Source of the DNA: Hymenobacter sp. J193
GTDB taxonomy: Bacteria > Bacteroidota > Bacteroidia > Cytophagales > Hymenobacteraceae
Assembly (NCBI RefSeq): GCF_024700075.1
Contig: NZ_JAJONE010000001.1
Location: 4,115,001-4,179,000, forward strand
Reading direction: 5' to 3'
Length of the DNA: 64,000 bases
Part shown: positions 35,975 to 44,500 of the stretch, piece after piece
Layout of the letters: every line of letters begins with the position of its first letter
Position numbering within the stretch: position 1 is the stretch's first letter
The notes under the pieces: generated by a model
Database searches by the model: none
Seen by the model: the letters and a program-made list of their open reading frames with translations, nothing else
What the model was told of the DNA's origin: nothing
Position numbers and translations under genes: made by a program

Positions 35975-36060
35975 AAGGTGAACTTGTGAGTTTGTGAAAT
36001 TGTGAATGGTCGTTCAGGTGAGGTGCAGAATTCACAACTTCACCTTTCACAACTTCACCA
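35975..36060. repeat. GTGAA/TTCAC imperfect inverted spacer
   Basis: Short GGTGAA and TTGTGAA words to the left are mirrored by TTCACAACTTCACC words to the right, making a loose hairpin between cysD and cysN. Similar GTGA-rich spacers flank cobA and the 56264 element. Confidence 0.5.
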
Positions 36061-36061
36061 C

Positions 36062-36973
36062 TTAGAAATACCCGTTGCGCTTGCGGTCTTCCATGCCGGC
36101 TTCGGAGATGTTGTCGTCGAGACGGGTAGCACCCCGCTCGCTTACTTTGGCCAGCAGCAGATCCTGGATGATGTCTTCCACCGTGGCGGCGTCGCTTTCC
36201 ACGGCGGCCGTGCAGGTAGAGTCGCCCACGGTGCGGAAACGCACCTGCCGCGTCACGATTTCGTCGTCCTTGTCGAGGCGGATGTGCTCGGTGAGGCCCA
36301 GCAGCTGGCCCGAGGGCAGCACCACGCAGGTACGCTCGTGGCCGAAGTAGATGTCGGGCAGGGTGATGTTCTCGCGCTGGATGTAGCGCCACACGTCCAG
36401 CTCCGTCCAGTTGGAAATGGGGAATACGCGCACGTTTTCGCCCTTCTGGATGCGGCCGTTATAGATGTTCCACAGCTCGGGGCGCTGGCGCTTGGGGTCC
36501 CACTGGCCAAACTCGTCGCGCACCGAGAAGATGCGTTCCTTGGCGCGGGCCTTTTCCTCGTCGCGCCGGGCCCCGCCGATGCAAGCATCAAACTCAAACT
36601 CCTCAATGGTTTCCAGCAGCGTGTAGGTTTGCAGCGGGTTGCGGCTGGGGTACTTGCCCATCGGCTCACGCAGGCGCTGGCGCCGGATGGTGTCCTCCAC
36701 ACTGCGCACAATCAGCTTTTCGCCCAGCTGCTCGGCCAGCGTATCGCGGTAGGCCAGCACCTCGGGGAAGTTATGCCCGGTATCCACGTGCACCAGCGGA
36801 AACGGGAAGCGGCCGGGGCGGAAGGCTTTTTCGGCCAGGCGCGTAAGCACAATGGAGTCTTTGCCACCCGAAAACAGCAGGGCAGGACGCTCAAACTGGC
36901 CGGCTACTTCCCGCAGGATGTGGATGGCTTCGGCTTCCAGCCGGTCGAGGTAATCGAAGGAAGGGGTACTCAT
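36062..36973 (-). CDS. cysD: Sulfate adenylyltransferase subunit 2
   Basis: The 303-residue ATP sulfurylase subunit shows the PP-loop LLFSGGKDSIVLTRLAEKAF, VHVDTGHNFPEVL, and DACIGGARRDEEKARAKER, and ends EDRKRNGYF as in most CysD proteins. With CysN it makes APS from sulfate. ATG 36973 (MSTPSFDYLDRLE) is the conserved start; the frame continues to 37150 within cysH but is not conserved. It starts 23 bp after the cysH stop. Confidence 0.96.
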   Translation of the reverse strand: MSTPSFDYLDRLEAEAIHILREVAGQFERPALLFSGGKDSIVLTRLAEKAFRPGRFPFPLVHVDTGHNFPEVLAYRDTLAEQLGEKLIVRSVEDTIRRQRLREPMGKYPSRNPLQTYTLLETIEEFEFDACIGGARRDEEKARAKERIFSVRDEFGQWDPKRQRPELWNIYNGRIQKGENVRVFPISNWTELDVWRYIQRENITLPDIYFGHERTCVVLPSGQLLGLTEHIRLDKDDEIVTRQVRFRTVGDSTCTAAVESDAATVEDIIQDLLLAKVSERGATRLDDNISEAGMEDRKRNGYF

Positions 36974-36996
36974 AAGAAACTGGTCTTGCTTGATAC

Positions 36997-37770
36997 TTAG
37001 TTGGCGGGCACCGGCTCCACCACCGGGTCGGGACCATTGTGGTGGGCGGTGGCGTGCAGACCGCATTCTTTGGCCGAAAGGTCTTCCCACCACCAGCGAC
37101 CGGCGCGGAAGTCTTCGCCCGGCTTGATGGCGCGGGTGCAGGGCGCGCACCCAATACTCACAAAGCCCTGCTTATGTAGTGTATTCACCGGAATTCCGTG
37201 CTCCTGGGTGAAGGCCACCGCCTCTTCCCAGGTCCAGTCGAACAGCGGGTGAACTTTGATGAGGTTGTGCGGCGCGTCCCACTCCACCGGCTCCATCGTC
37301 TGGCGGTTCTGCGACTGTTCGGCCCGGATGCCCGTTACCCAGGCCTGTTGCCCGGCCAGGGCGCGGTTCAGGGGTTCTACTTTGCGGATGTGGCAGCACT
37401 CCTTGCGGTTTTCCACGCTCTCATAGAAGGAGTTGGGGCCTTTTTCGAGGAGCAGCGCCTGCAGGCTTTCCTGCCGGGGCGCATACACCTCAATCGGCTT
37501 CTGGTAGCGCAGCAAAGTCTTGTTCCAGGTGGCGTAGGTTTCCTGGAAGTTGCGGCCCGTATCGAGCGTGAATACCCGAATGGGCAAGTCGAACTCAAAA
37601 ATCAAGTGACTGATAATCTGGTCTTCCAGGCCAAAGGAGGTCGAGAAAACCGCCGAGTTGGGGTACAGAGAAGCCACGAGGCGCAACCGCTCCAGGGCGG
37701 TGGCTGGCGTGAGCTGATGGCGCAGGTCGTCCAGGGGTGGACCAACCGGCGCGGCCAGGGCTGCGGGCAT
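36997..37770 (-). CDS. cysH: Assimilatory APS reductase ([4Fe-4S] type)
   Basis: The 257-residue enzyme reduces adenylyl sulfate to sulfite. The PP-loop-like VFSTSFGLEDQIISH and LDTGRNFQETYAT are followed by the cluster motif ECCHIRK (Cys125-126) and CAPC (208, 211), then the catalytic KECGLH near 236. The CC...CxxC pattern marks APS rather than PAPS reductases, in line with the missing APS kinase. ATG 37770 is preferred; a TTG/ATG-type start at 37830 would add 20 unconserved residues. It is the first enzyme gene after the leader. Confidence 0.94.
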   Translation of the reverse strand: MPAALAAPVGPPLDDLRHQLTPATALERLRLVASLYPNSAVFSTSFGLEDQIISHLIFEFDLPIRVFTLDTGRNFQETYATWNKTLLRYQKPIEVYAPRQESLQALLLEKGPNSFYESVENRKECCHIRKVEPLNRALAGQQAWVTGIRAEQSQNRQTMEPVEWDAPHNLIKVHPLFDWTWEEAVAFTQEHGIPVNTLHKQGFVSIGCAPCTRAIKPGEDFRAGRWWWEDLSAKECGLHATAHHNGPDPVVEPVPAN

Positions 37771-37881
37771 ACGACAAGCAGGGAGAAGGAGAACCGGCCG
37801 GAGAAAGGCAGCAGTTCGGCGGAGAATCATCCTGCGCGGAAGCTGGCCTGACGTGGGCTGGTCGGGGCGCTGCGGCAGAAC

Positions 37882-37925
37882 AAAAAGCGGCCTGTGCTAA
37901 GCCAGGCGGCCGCTAAGCATAGCGG
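37882..37925 (-). terminator. Attenuator: mutually exclusive antiterminator and terminator hairpins
   Basis: Reading leftward, CCGCTA-TGCT-TAGCGG (37925-37910) forms a perfect 6-bp hairpin. Its 3' arm overlaps AGCGGCC (37914-37908), the 5' arm of a terminator that pairs with GGCCGCT (37892-37886) and runs into TTTTT. Only one of the two can form. The block lies between the Cys leader stop (37978) and cysH (37770). This is the layout of a transcription attenuator. Confidence 0.8.
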
Positions 37926-37977
37926 AGCTGCCGGGGGCTGAAATCAGCGCACAAACCAGGAAAAGTAGGGGTGTGAA

Positions 37978-38073
37978 CTAGCAACAACACGCCATGCCCA
38001 TCGTAGCACAACACCCATGCTGTACAGCAATGGAAGTGGCGGAGGCAGGGACGAGGTTGGACAAGTGGTTCAC
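37978..38073 (-). CDS. Short Cys-rich leader ORF ending in Cys-Cys-Cys
   Basis: GTG 38073 opens 31 codons that end HGCCATMGMACCC before TAG. Five of the last eleven residues are cysteine, and the last three codons are TGT TGT TGC as in the leader at 21165-21269. The GTG lies 6 nt after riboswitch P1, the same spacing as there. N-terminal residues (M-N-H-L against M-D-F-L) are similar, the middle is not. I infer a leader peptide whose translation senses Cys-tRNA and feeds the attenuator at 37882-37925. Polycysteine leader peptides acting on sulfur genes are known in mycobacteria. Confidence 0.72.
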   Translation of the reverse strand: MNHLSNLVPASATSIAVQHGCCATMGMACCC

Positions 38074-38079
38074 GGTTTG

Positions 38080-38177
38080 TTGTTTTTATATGGTCAGGAC
38101 TTGGCACCGTTTCGGAAATTCCGCTGGTTGCCGGCGTTTCATAGAGCCTGTCTCTCCACGCCTCTGTATAAAAACAA
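38080..38177 (-). promoter_or_regulatory. SAM riboswitch (SAM-I/S-box type) of the sulfate-assimilation operon
   Basis: On the minus strand TTGTTTTTATA (38177-38167) and TATAAAAACAA (38090-38080) form P1. Between them are GAGAGACAGGCTCTATGAAA, CGCCGGCAACC and CGGTGCCAAGTCC, all S-box signatures. SAM control of sulfate assimilation is a well-known use of this riboswitch class. P1 is identical in sequence to that of the copy at 21060-21158. Confidence 0.93.
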
Positions 38178-38205
38178 TCCTTTGGGGGGTAAAGAATTGG
38201 TAGGG

Positions 38206-38236
38206 CAAAGGAAGGGTCGAAATTTTATACTTCCAA
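38206..38236 (-). promoter_or_regulatory. Promoter of the sulfate-assimilation operon
   Basis: On the minus strand TTG (38236-38234) and TTCCTTTG (38213-38206) are 20 bases apart; the -7 box differs from TAnnTTTG at one base. The transcript would start about 25 nt before riboswitch P1. Confidence 0.6.
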
Positions 38237-38575
38237 ATTTTCTTTTTCATGGGTAACCGCCAGCCAGTGAAATTAGCCGCTGATTTAGTGGAAATATCTA
38301 ACTCGGGTGGTTGCTGTATGCCTACTAGTGAAATAGTGATTTTGGTTACTGGTTGACAGCTGGGCAATGCAGTGAGAATACAATTTCTATGACTGTCCCT
38401 TTGCCTGGTACAGCGGCCAAATAGGGCATTGATGCCAGCCTGAAAAACCTTTCTTTACTCGTTTTTAAGTTATGACATAATGATTTCCAACAGGCGTCAT
38501 CAACTTGACTTGGCTGCCCGGTGCCCGGCTTAACGGCCCCTTACTGTGGGCCTAGGCCAACCGGTGAGAGTACAA
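38237..38575. other. Gene-free spacer between the sulfate promoter and the flippase gene
   Basis: No convincing ORF, RNA gene or terminator was found here. It is more AT-rich than the flanks. The short ORF that overlaps 38086-38367 on the minus strand covers the promoter and riboswitch and is not credible. Confidence 0.6.
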
Positions 38576-40060
38576 TCAGGTCAGCGGGTTTCGGTGCCGA
38601 AATTTTTGCATCAAAGCCTTGGCCTCTGGGGCAGACTTGGTGAGTAGAACCAGCGTGGCATACACTACCGTCAGTACCGCCGAGCGTACGAGCATGGCTA
38701 CCAGTGGCGAATTGAAGGAGGGAACCAGCCAGGCGGCTCCGCCGGCTACTACCGCACTCAGCAGAATAAGCGGGATGCGGCCGGTGAAGGGCTGCATGCG
38801 GTAGCTGTGCCATACAAACCAGGTGCGGGCCAGGTTGATGCTCACAATGGCCAGCAGAAATGCCACCGCTGCCCCCGTCAGCCCCAGGCGCGGAATCAGC
38901 AGGGCATTGAGGGTAATGGTTACCAACGCCAACGACACGTTGAACAGCAGATCGTAGCGGTAGCGCGGGGAGGTGACGAGGATGAGCCCGTTGAGGCCCG
39001 TGATACCGTCGAAGAGGCGGGCCAAGAGCAGTACCAGCACGGCCGTAGTGCCAGCTTCAAGCGCGGGGTTGCGCATCAGGCCGTAGATGAAATCCAGGTT
39101 CAGCGCGATGCCCAGAGCCAAGTAGCAGCCCAGCACGGCATTCAGGCGGGTGGTGTCGCGATAGAAGGCGGCCATACGCGGCAGGGCGTTTTCCTTCCAG
39201 TAGTCGGCCAGTAGCGGGAAGGCAATTTTGTTGAGCGAGCGGGCCGGCAGCGTGAGGGCCGTGCTGATGAAAAATGCAATGCTGTACACGCCCGCTGCGG
39301 CCAGGTTCAACTGGGAGCCCACCATGAGCGTGTCGATGTTCATGATGATGGTGCCCGAAATATTGGCCAGCAGCGCAAACGCCCCGAAGCTCAGAATACC
39401 CCGCAACGGCTGCACGCGCAGGGCCGCCGCCTGCGGGCGCACGTGCAGCTCGCCGATGTAAGCCAGGTAACCCGTAAGCAGCAGGGCAATACCGCTCATG
39501 CAGCCGATGTACGCCAGCACGTAGCCGTGAAACGACAGGTAGCCCAGCCCGTAGAGCACAGCCGCCCCGGCCTGTAGCACCCGTAGCAGAATTTCCTGCA
39601 CAAACGACGAAAAAGCCGTGTGGTACAGCCCTTTCAGGTAAGCGTCCTGCAGGGAGTACAGCATCACGAACAGCGCCAGCCCCGCCGCCCAGCCGTAGTA
39701 GGAGCCAATGAGGGCGCGGTCCTGCTCATAGAAGCTGAGCACCAGCGGCCTCCCGCTCAGGTACAGCACCGTCACCAGCGCAAAGCCCAGTAAAGGCACG
39801 CCTAGCAGCAGCGGCAGAAACCCCTGGTGCCCGGTTTCCCGGTTGCGGAAATACGGGAAAAACCGGATGCCCACACTAGCAAACCCCAGTGCCGACAGCT
39901 GCGCATAAATGGTGGCAATGGCCAGCAGCGTGCTGGTCAGGCCCAGCTGGTTGGCGGCCAGAAAGCGCGGCACAATGAAGGCCGTATTCAGAAACCCCAG
40001 CGCCAGCCCCAGGTAAGAAATAATGGTGTTGCGCAGCCCCTGCCGCTGAACGATGCCCAA
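38576..40060 (-). CDS. Oligosaccharide flippase (Wzx/MATE-like polysaccharide exporter)
   Basis: The 494-residue protein has about 14 hydrophobic segments and starts QGLRNTIISYLGLALGFLNT, typical of polysaccharide-biosynthesis flippases of the MOP superfamily. LANISGTIIMNIDTLMVG lies in the centre, as in many of them. It would move lipid-linked oligosaccharides to the periplasmic face. It is the most downstream gene of the leftward glycan cluster. Its substrate is probably a nonulosonate-containing glycan, judged only from neighbours. Confidence 0.9.
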   Translation of the reverse strand: MGIVQRQGLRNTIISYLGLALGFLNTAFIVPRFLAANQLGLTSTLLAIATIYAQLSALGFASVGIRFFPYFRNRETGHQGFLPLLLGVPLLGFALVTVLYLSGRPLVLSFYEQDRALIGSYYGWAAGLALFVMLYSLQDAYLKGLYHTAFSSFVQEILLRVLQAGAAVLYGLGYLSFHGYVLAYIGCMSGIALLLTGYLAYIGELHVRPQAAALRVQPLRGILSFGAFALLANISGTIIMNIDTLMVGSQLNLAAAGVYSIAFFISTALTLPARSLNKIAFPLLADYWKENALPRMAAFYRDTTRLNAVLGCYLALGIALNLDFIYGLMRNPALEAGTTAVLVLLLARLFDGITGLNGLILVTSPRYRYDLLFNVSLALVTITLNALLIPRLGLTGAAVAFLLAIVSINLARTWFVWHSYRMQPFTGRIPLILLSAVVAGGAAWLVPSFNSPLVAMLVRSAVLTVVYATLVLLTKSAPEAKALMQKFRHRNPLT

Positions 40061-40096
40061 GCGCGGTGATTTAGTGATTTAGTGAATTACCCCTTA

Positions 40097-40171
40097 TGTC
40101 ATTCCGACGCAGGAGGAATCCGGGTTTGTCTTTTAACGCTGAACCCAGATTCCTCCTGCGTCGGAATGACA
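40097..40171. repeat. TGTCATTCCGACGCAGGAGG hairpin element
   Basis: TGTCATTCCGACGCAGGAGG and its inverse form arms of about 30 bases around a short centre. It resembles the element at 20136-20226 in the outer GTCATTCCGA and the GGAATCnGGGTT words, but the middle of each arm differs. Confidence 0.85.
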
Positions 40172-40174
40172 GTT

Positions 40175-41575
40175 CTAGGACCGCTGTGCGCAAATATCCG
40201 AGCCGTTGACGAAGGTCACGTGGCGGCCGCGAAGGTACTCCATGATGGTGTGGAACTCGCGGGGGCCGTTGTGGTGGTTGGCCGGGTCGAAGTTCTCGTT
40301 GTGCCAGAGCACCGTGCACACGCCCCCAAACCGCTCGATTTCCTGGAACATGGGCGTGAGGGCCGGCAGGATTTCCGCTGGTTCCAGCTGCAGGTAGCGC
40401 GGGTGGTAGAGCGTAGCGTCCATCACGTTCAGCGGAATTTCGAGGAAGTCATGGGCTTCGCCGGTCTGAAAGTTGAACGGGTAAAAAGGCAGACAGTAAG
40501 AGTTGCGGAAGCCGAAATGCTCAGCAAAGCCTAACGTGGAGTCGTAAACCGACGTGAGTTCCTCAACTAGAATTGGAGTAAAGCGCGGCTCCCACCTCAG
40601 ATAGTGGAATCGGTTGCCGAAATAAGTGCCCGAATCAAGTGGCAAGCCGGCTATTTTCCGGACTGTGGCGGTTTCGATTACTAAATTGTAATCATCCCCA
40701 CCTGCGCTTAAACTGCCGTGAACTGCTATTTCAGAGCCATCTTCAAACAATTGACGAATCTGGTTTATAAGCTTCGAATGGTTGATTTTATAATCCGCAT
40801 TGGGCGTGCCATTGGCGGCTTTTCGGTGCTCAGGCAGAAAGAAGAACGTGCTCTTTGCCCCGTACGAAGCCACGGTTTGCTGTACCTGCGCCAGGTTGTC
40901 CCAGGCATCGGGCTTGGTGAAGTGCTGCCAGAGCTGCCGGCCGAAGCTAAGCAGCTTGCCCTGGCGCAGGGCAGCGTTGGCCGGAGCTTTCCAGGCGCTG
41001 TACAGGTTGTCGATGTCGTGGGTGATAAAGGCGGCCCAACTCGCGCCGTTTGCCCAGCGGCGCGGGCGCAGCGGTTGCCCGGTTACGTGCTCCACGGCCG
41101 TTTTCAGAATATCGAAGTAGTAATTGACGACAGGCACGGTCACGAAACCGTAGCGGCTCTGTACGCTGGCCGAGTAGGGAAAGCGTCCGTGCTGGTCGCG
41201 CTCCTCGGAAAAATACTCCTGCCAGCCGCTGAGCAGGTAAAACGCCGCCGAAATAATGTCCGGACAGATAAAGGATTTTCCTTCTGGCAGCAGTTCTATT
41301 AGTGGTTCTCCGGCGTCGCTGTCAAAGAAAAAAGGAATACTTTTTCCCCGCCACTGCCGCCAGTTTATTTCAAATGAATGTGGATATGGTCGTTGTAGAG
41401 CGAAAAACTCATCTTCTCCACTACCAATAACTATCTGAGCGTCTTCCGGCCCTACCGGATAATAGCCAATGGATGGTAAATGAACACTTTCATATGCCAG
41501 TCGAAAATGCCGGAGCACATAAGACAGCCGGGTTTCGGCGGAGACAGGAAGTGCTTGGATAGGAGGCAGCGACAT
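40175..41575 (-). CDS. Polysaccharide-deacetylase-like protein
   Basis: The 466-residue protein has AAFITHDIDNLYSAW at about 185, where HDID takes the place of the first NodB-type Asp/His motif. Later pieces such as KSTFFFLPEHR, SEIAVHGSLSAGGD and GFRNSYCLPFYPFN resemble the other NodB motifs, and GVCTVLWHNENFD matches the last. The N-terminal 170 residues are a domain found ahead of such deacetylases in Bacteroidota. It would remove acetyl groups from a surface sugar. No signal peptide is evident. It starts 25 bp after the LamG gene. Confidence 0.82.
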   Translation of the reverse strand: MSLPPIQALPVSAETRLSYVLRHFRLAYESVHLPSIGYYPVGPEDAQIVIGSGEDEFFALQRPYPHSFEINWRQWRGKSIPFFFDSDAGEPLIELLPEGKSFICPDIISAAFYLLSGWQEYFSEERDQHGRFPYSASVQSRYGFVTVPVVNYYFDILKTAVEHVTGQPLRPRRWANGASWAAFITHDIDNLYSAWKAPANAALRQGKLLSFGRQLWQHFTKPDAWDNLAQVQQTVASYGAKSTFFFLPEHRKAANGTPNADYKINHSKLINQIRQLFEDGSEIAVHGSLSAGGDDYNLVIETATVRKIAGLPLDSGTYFGNRFHYLRWEPRFTPILVEELTSVYDSTLGFAEHFGFRNSYCLPFYPFNFQTGEAHDFLEIPLNVMDATLYHPRYLQLEPAEILPALTPMFQEIERFGGVCTVLWHNENFDPANHHNGPREFHTIMEYLRGRHVTFVNGSDICAQRS

Positions 41576-41599
41576 ACCGGCAAGATAGGGCCGGCCTCT

Positions 41600-44500
41600 T
41601 TACCGTACTACTTCCAGCCAGCCCTTGTATGTGGTAGGGTTGTCGGTGCGCTGAAGCACGAAATAATACGCGCCCGGGGCCGCGTTTAGCCCCCAATCAT
41701 TGGCATAGCGCGCCGCAGAATATACCTGTTTGCCCCAGCGGTTGAAGATAACCACCGACCAATTGCCGGTTGCCGCCGCCAACAGTCGGAACGTGTCGTT
41801 GATTCGGTCCCCGTTCGGCGTAATGATGTTGGGTACACACAGTTCCATCTGCACATTGCGGCTGGCCGTTTGCGTGTTGCAGGCATTGCTGACCTGAGCG
41901 GTATAGAGTCCCGGCTGCTGCGCGACCAGCGTTGAGGTGCTGGAGCCGTCTTGCCAGCGGTAAGTGTAGCTACCCCCAGCTACTGCACGCAGAGTAAGTG
42001 GGGTGCCTTCGCAGATGGTGGTATCGGCTCCCAAGCTGAAACGAGGAACCGCAATTCCGCTTCGAACCGTTACGCGCCGGCTGGCAGTACAGCCCGAGGG
42101 GTACGTAGCCGTCACCGTGTACGTGCCGGCTGCTGCTACCGACAGCTCCGCTTTGGTTGTACCCGTGCTCCAGCGGTAGGCCGTAGCCCCGGCGCTCTGG
42201 GCTGTCAGCGCCACCGAACTGCCCGGGCAAAGCAGAGAGTCGCCCGCAATTTGTATTTCGGGCCGGAAAAGCTGCACAGTATGTTCGGTTGATACCGTGC
42301 AGCCGCCCGGGTACGTAGCCGTCACGGTATATACGCCGGGTTTGTTCGCCGAAATTGCGGCGGTGGTAGCGCCCGTATTCCAGCGGTAGGTTACGCCCAC
42401 GCCCGCCGTAGCCTGCAGGGGCACTGAGCCTCCCTGGCAAACTTGAGCCGCTCCACTGATAGCTACTGCCGGTTGCACTACGGTACGCTGGGCCAGCAGC
42501 GTGCAGCCTCCGGGGTACGAAATCGTTACGCTATACAAACCGGCCTGGGTAGGCGCAATGCTGGCGGTGGTAGCCCCCGTGCTCCAGCGGTACGTAGCTC
42601 CGGGCAGGCTGGCAGTAGCCGTGAGCCGGATAGGAGCCCCGGCGCAGAGTAGGGTATCCGCCGAAAGCGTGAGGCGCGGCTGTATTACCGTGCGGCGAGC
42701 TTCTACCCGGCAGCCGCCGGGATACGTAGCCACGGCGGTGTACGTGCCGGGCTTGGTAATGTCAATGGCCTGAGTGGTGGCCCCGGTGCTCCACTTTACC
42801 CCGGATGCACCCGCCGTAATAGATTGAATATCTAGTCTCAGACTGCCGTTAGGACAGAGCAGCGTGTCGGCGCTAAGTTTCAGGGCAGGACGTACGACGG
42901 TCTGTTGACGAGTGATGGTGCAGCCGTTAGGAAATCGGGTGCTGACGCTGTAAGTGCCCGCCTGCGTTACCTGAACAGCCGCCGTAGTGGCGCCGGTACT
43001 CCAAAGAAATGTAGCCCCGGCAGCAGGCGTAGCGGCGGCCTGCAGCGTCACGGAGCCATTAGCGCAAAGCCGCGACTCACCGCTGAGCTGTACGGTAGGC
43101 GTCGTCAGCGTGGTAGAGGACGTAAGCTGGCAGCCGTTGGGAAAAGTGGCTACTACCGTATAGGTGCCCGCCTGCGTGGCCGACAGCGTAGCGGTAGTAG
43201 CGCCGGTATTCCATTTATACGTGGCGGTAGCCGGGGTGGCCTGGGCCTGTAGCTGTACGCTGCTACCAGGGCATAGCAGAGCCGGGCCCGTCAGCTGCAG
43301 CGTAGGGCTTGCCACCGTGCGGGTGGCGCTGATAGCGCAGCCATTAGCAAAAGTTGCCGTCACGGCATATGTACCTGCCTTGGTGGCAATGATGGTGGCT
43401 GTAGTAGCGCCGGTATTCCATTTGAAAGTAGCCCCTGCCGGGGTTGCGGTAGCGCGCAACGGGGTGCCACTACTGCCAGCACACAACAGATTGTCGGCCT
43501 CTACAGCAATAGTAGGGTTTACCACAGTGTGGGTGCCCGTAACGGTGCAGCCGCCTGCCAGTGTAGCAGTTACACTATAAGTGCCAGCCTGGGTAACGGT
43601 TATAGCTGCCGTGGTAGCGCCCGTGTTCCAGCGGTAGGCTGTTGCCCCAGCCAGAGAGGCGCTCAGCTTCACGGAACCACCCGTACAAAGCAATTCATCA
43701 CCGCTGATGTTTACCTGGCCTCCGTTTCCCGCGGAGGAAACCTGAATATACTCGCTCCGGTATTTCTGGGCCGTTAGCACCAGGCTTTGGCTGGAGAGGG
43801 TCGCATTGGCGGCAGTCCAGCTGTCGGTGTTGGTTGAGCGGCTATATATCTGCGTGCAACTACTGGCCCCCGCGGCAGGATGGAGCCGAAATTGATAGGT
43901 GCCCGTGCTGCCCCGACTGAAGACACCGAAATACGTGGCCGTAACGTTGCCTGCCGGCTTTAGCGTCGGTGCCTGGTTGATGGCATATAGCTGGATGCCA
44001 TCGGTTTGAGTAATTCCGGAAACAATAGCTGAGTCGCCGTTGGCTGCTTTCAGCTTAAGCTTGCCCTGGCTGAGGTTACTGCCGTACACCGACGTCGACA
44101 GGTCGCCGATAGGGGCACCGGAAAGCTTCCAGGGGGCGCTGCCGAAGTTCTGCAATGTGCCGTTTACCGGGACGTTCCCCCGGTCAACTACCGTGGTGCC
44201 CGCTGTTTGGTCGAAGGTATAGTAGCCTACTAGATCGGCCGGCACAGTGCTAAACCGGCGGCACATATTGGCCTGAATCTGCTCTGCCAAAAGGGCCGTG
44301 CGCCACAGCCTGATTTCGTCGATTTCACCGGAAAAGAAGTTTTCCGATTGTACATAGTACTTGCCAATAGCCAGCGTTGAGGTCGTTGTCAAATCAGCTT
44401 GCGTGTAGTTGTACACACGACTATTTTCTAATGCGCCATCCACGTAAATCTGCCAGATATCTACGTTACATACACCTGCCAGATGGTGCCAACGACCATC

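Noticed and set aside
38086..38367. A 93-residue ORF over the sulfate promoter and riboswitch
   Set aside because: It spans promoter and aptamer sequence, which explain the conservation.
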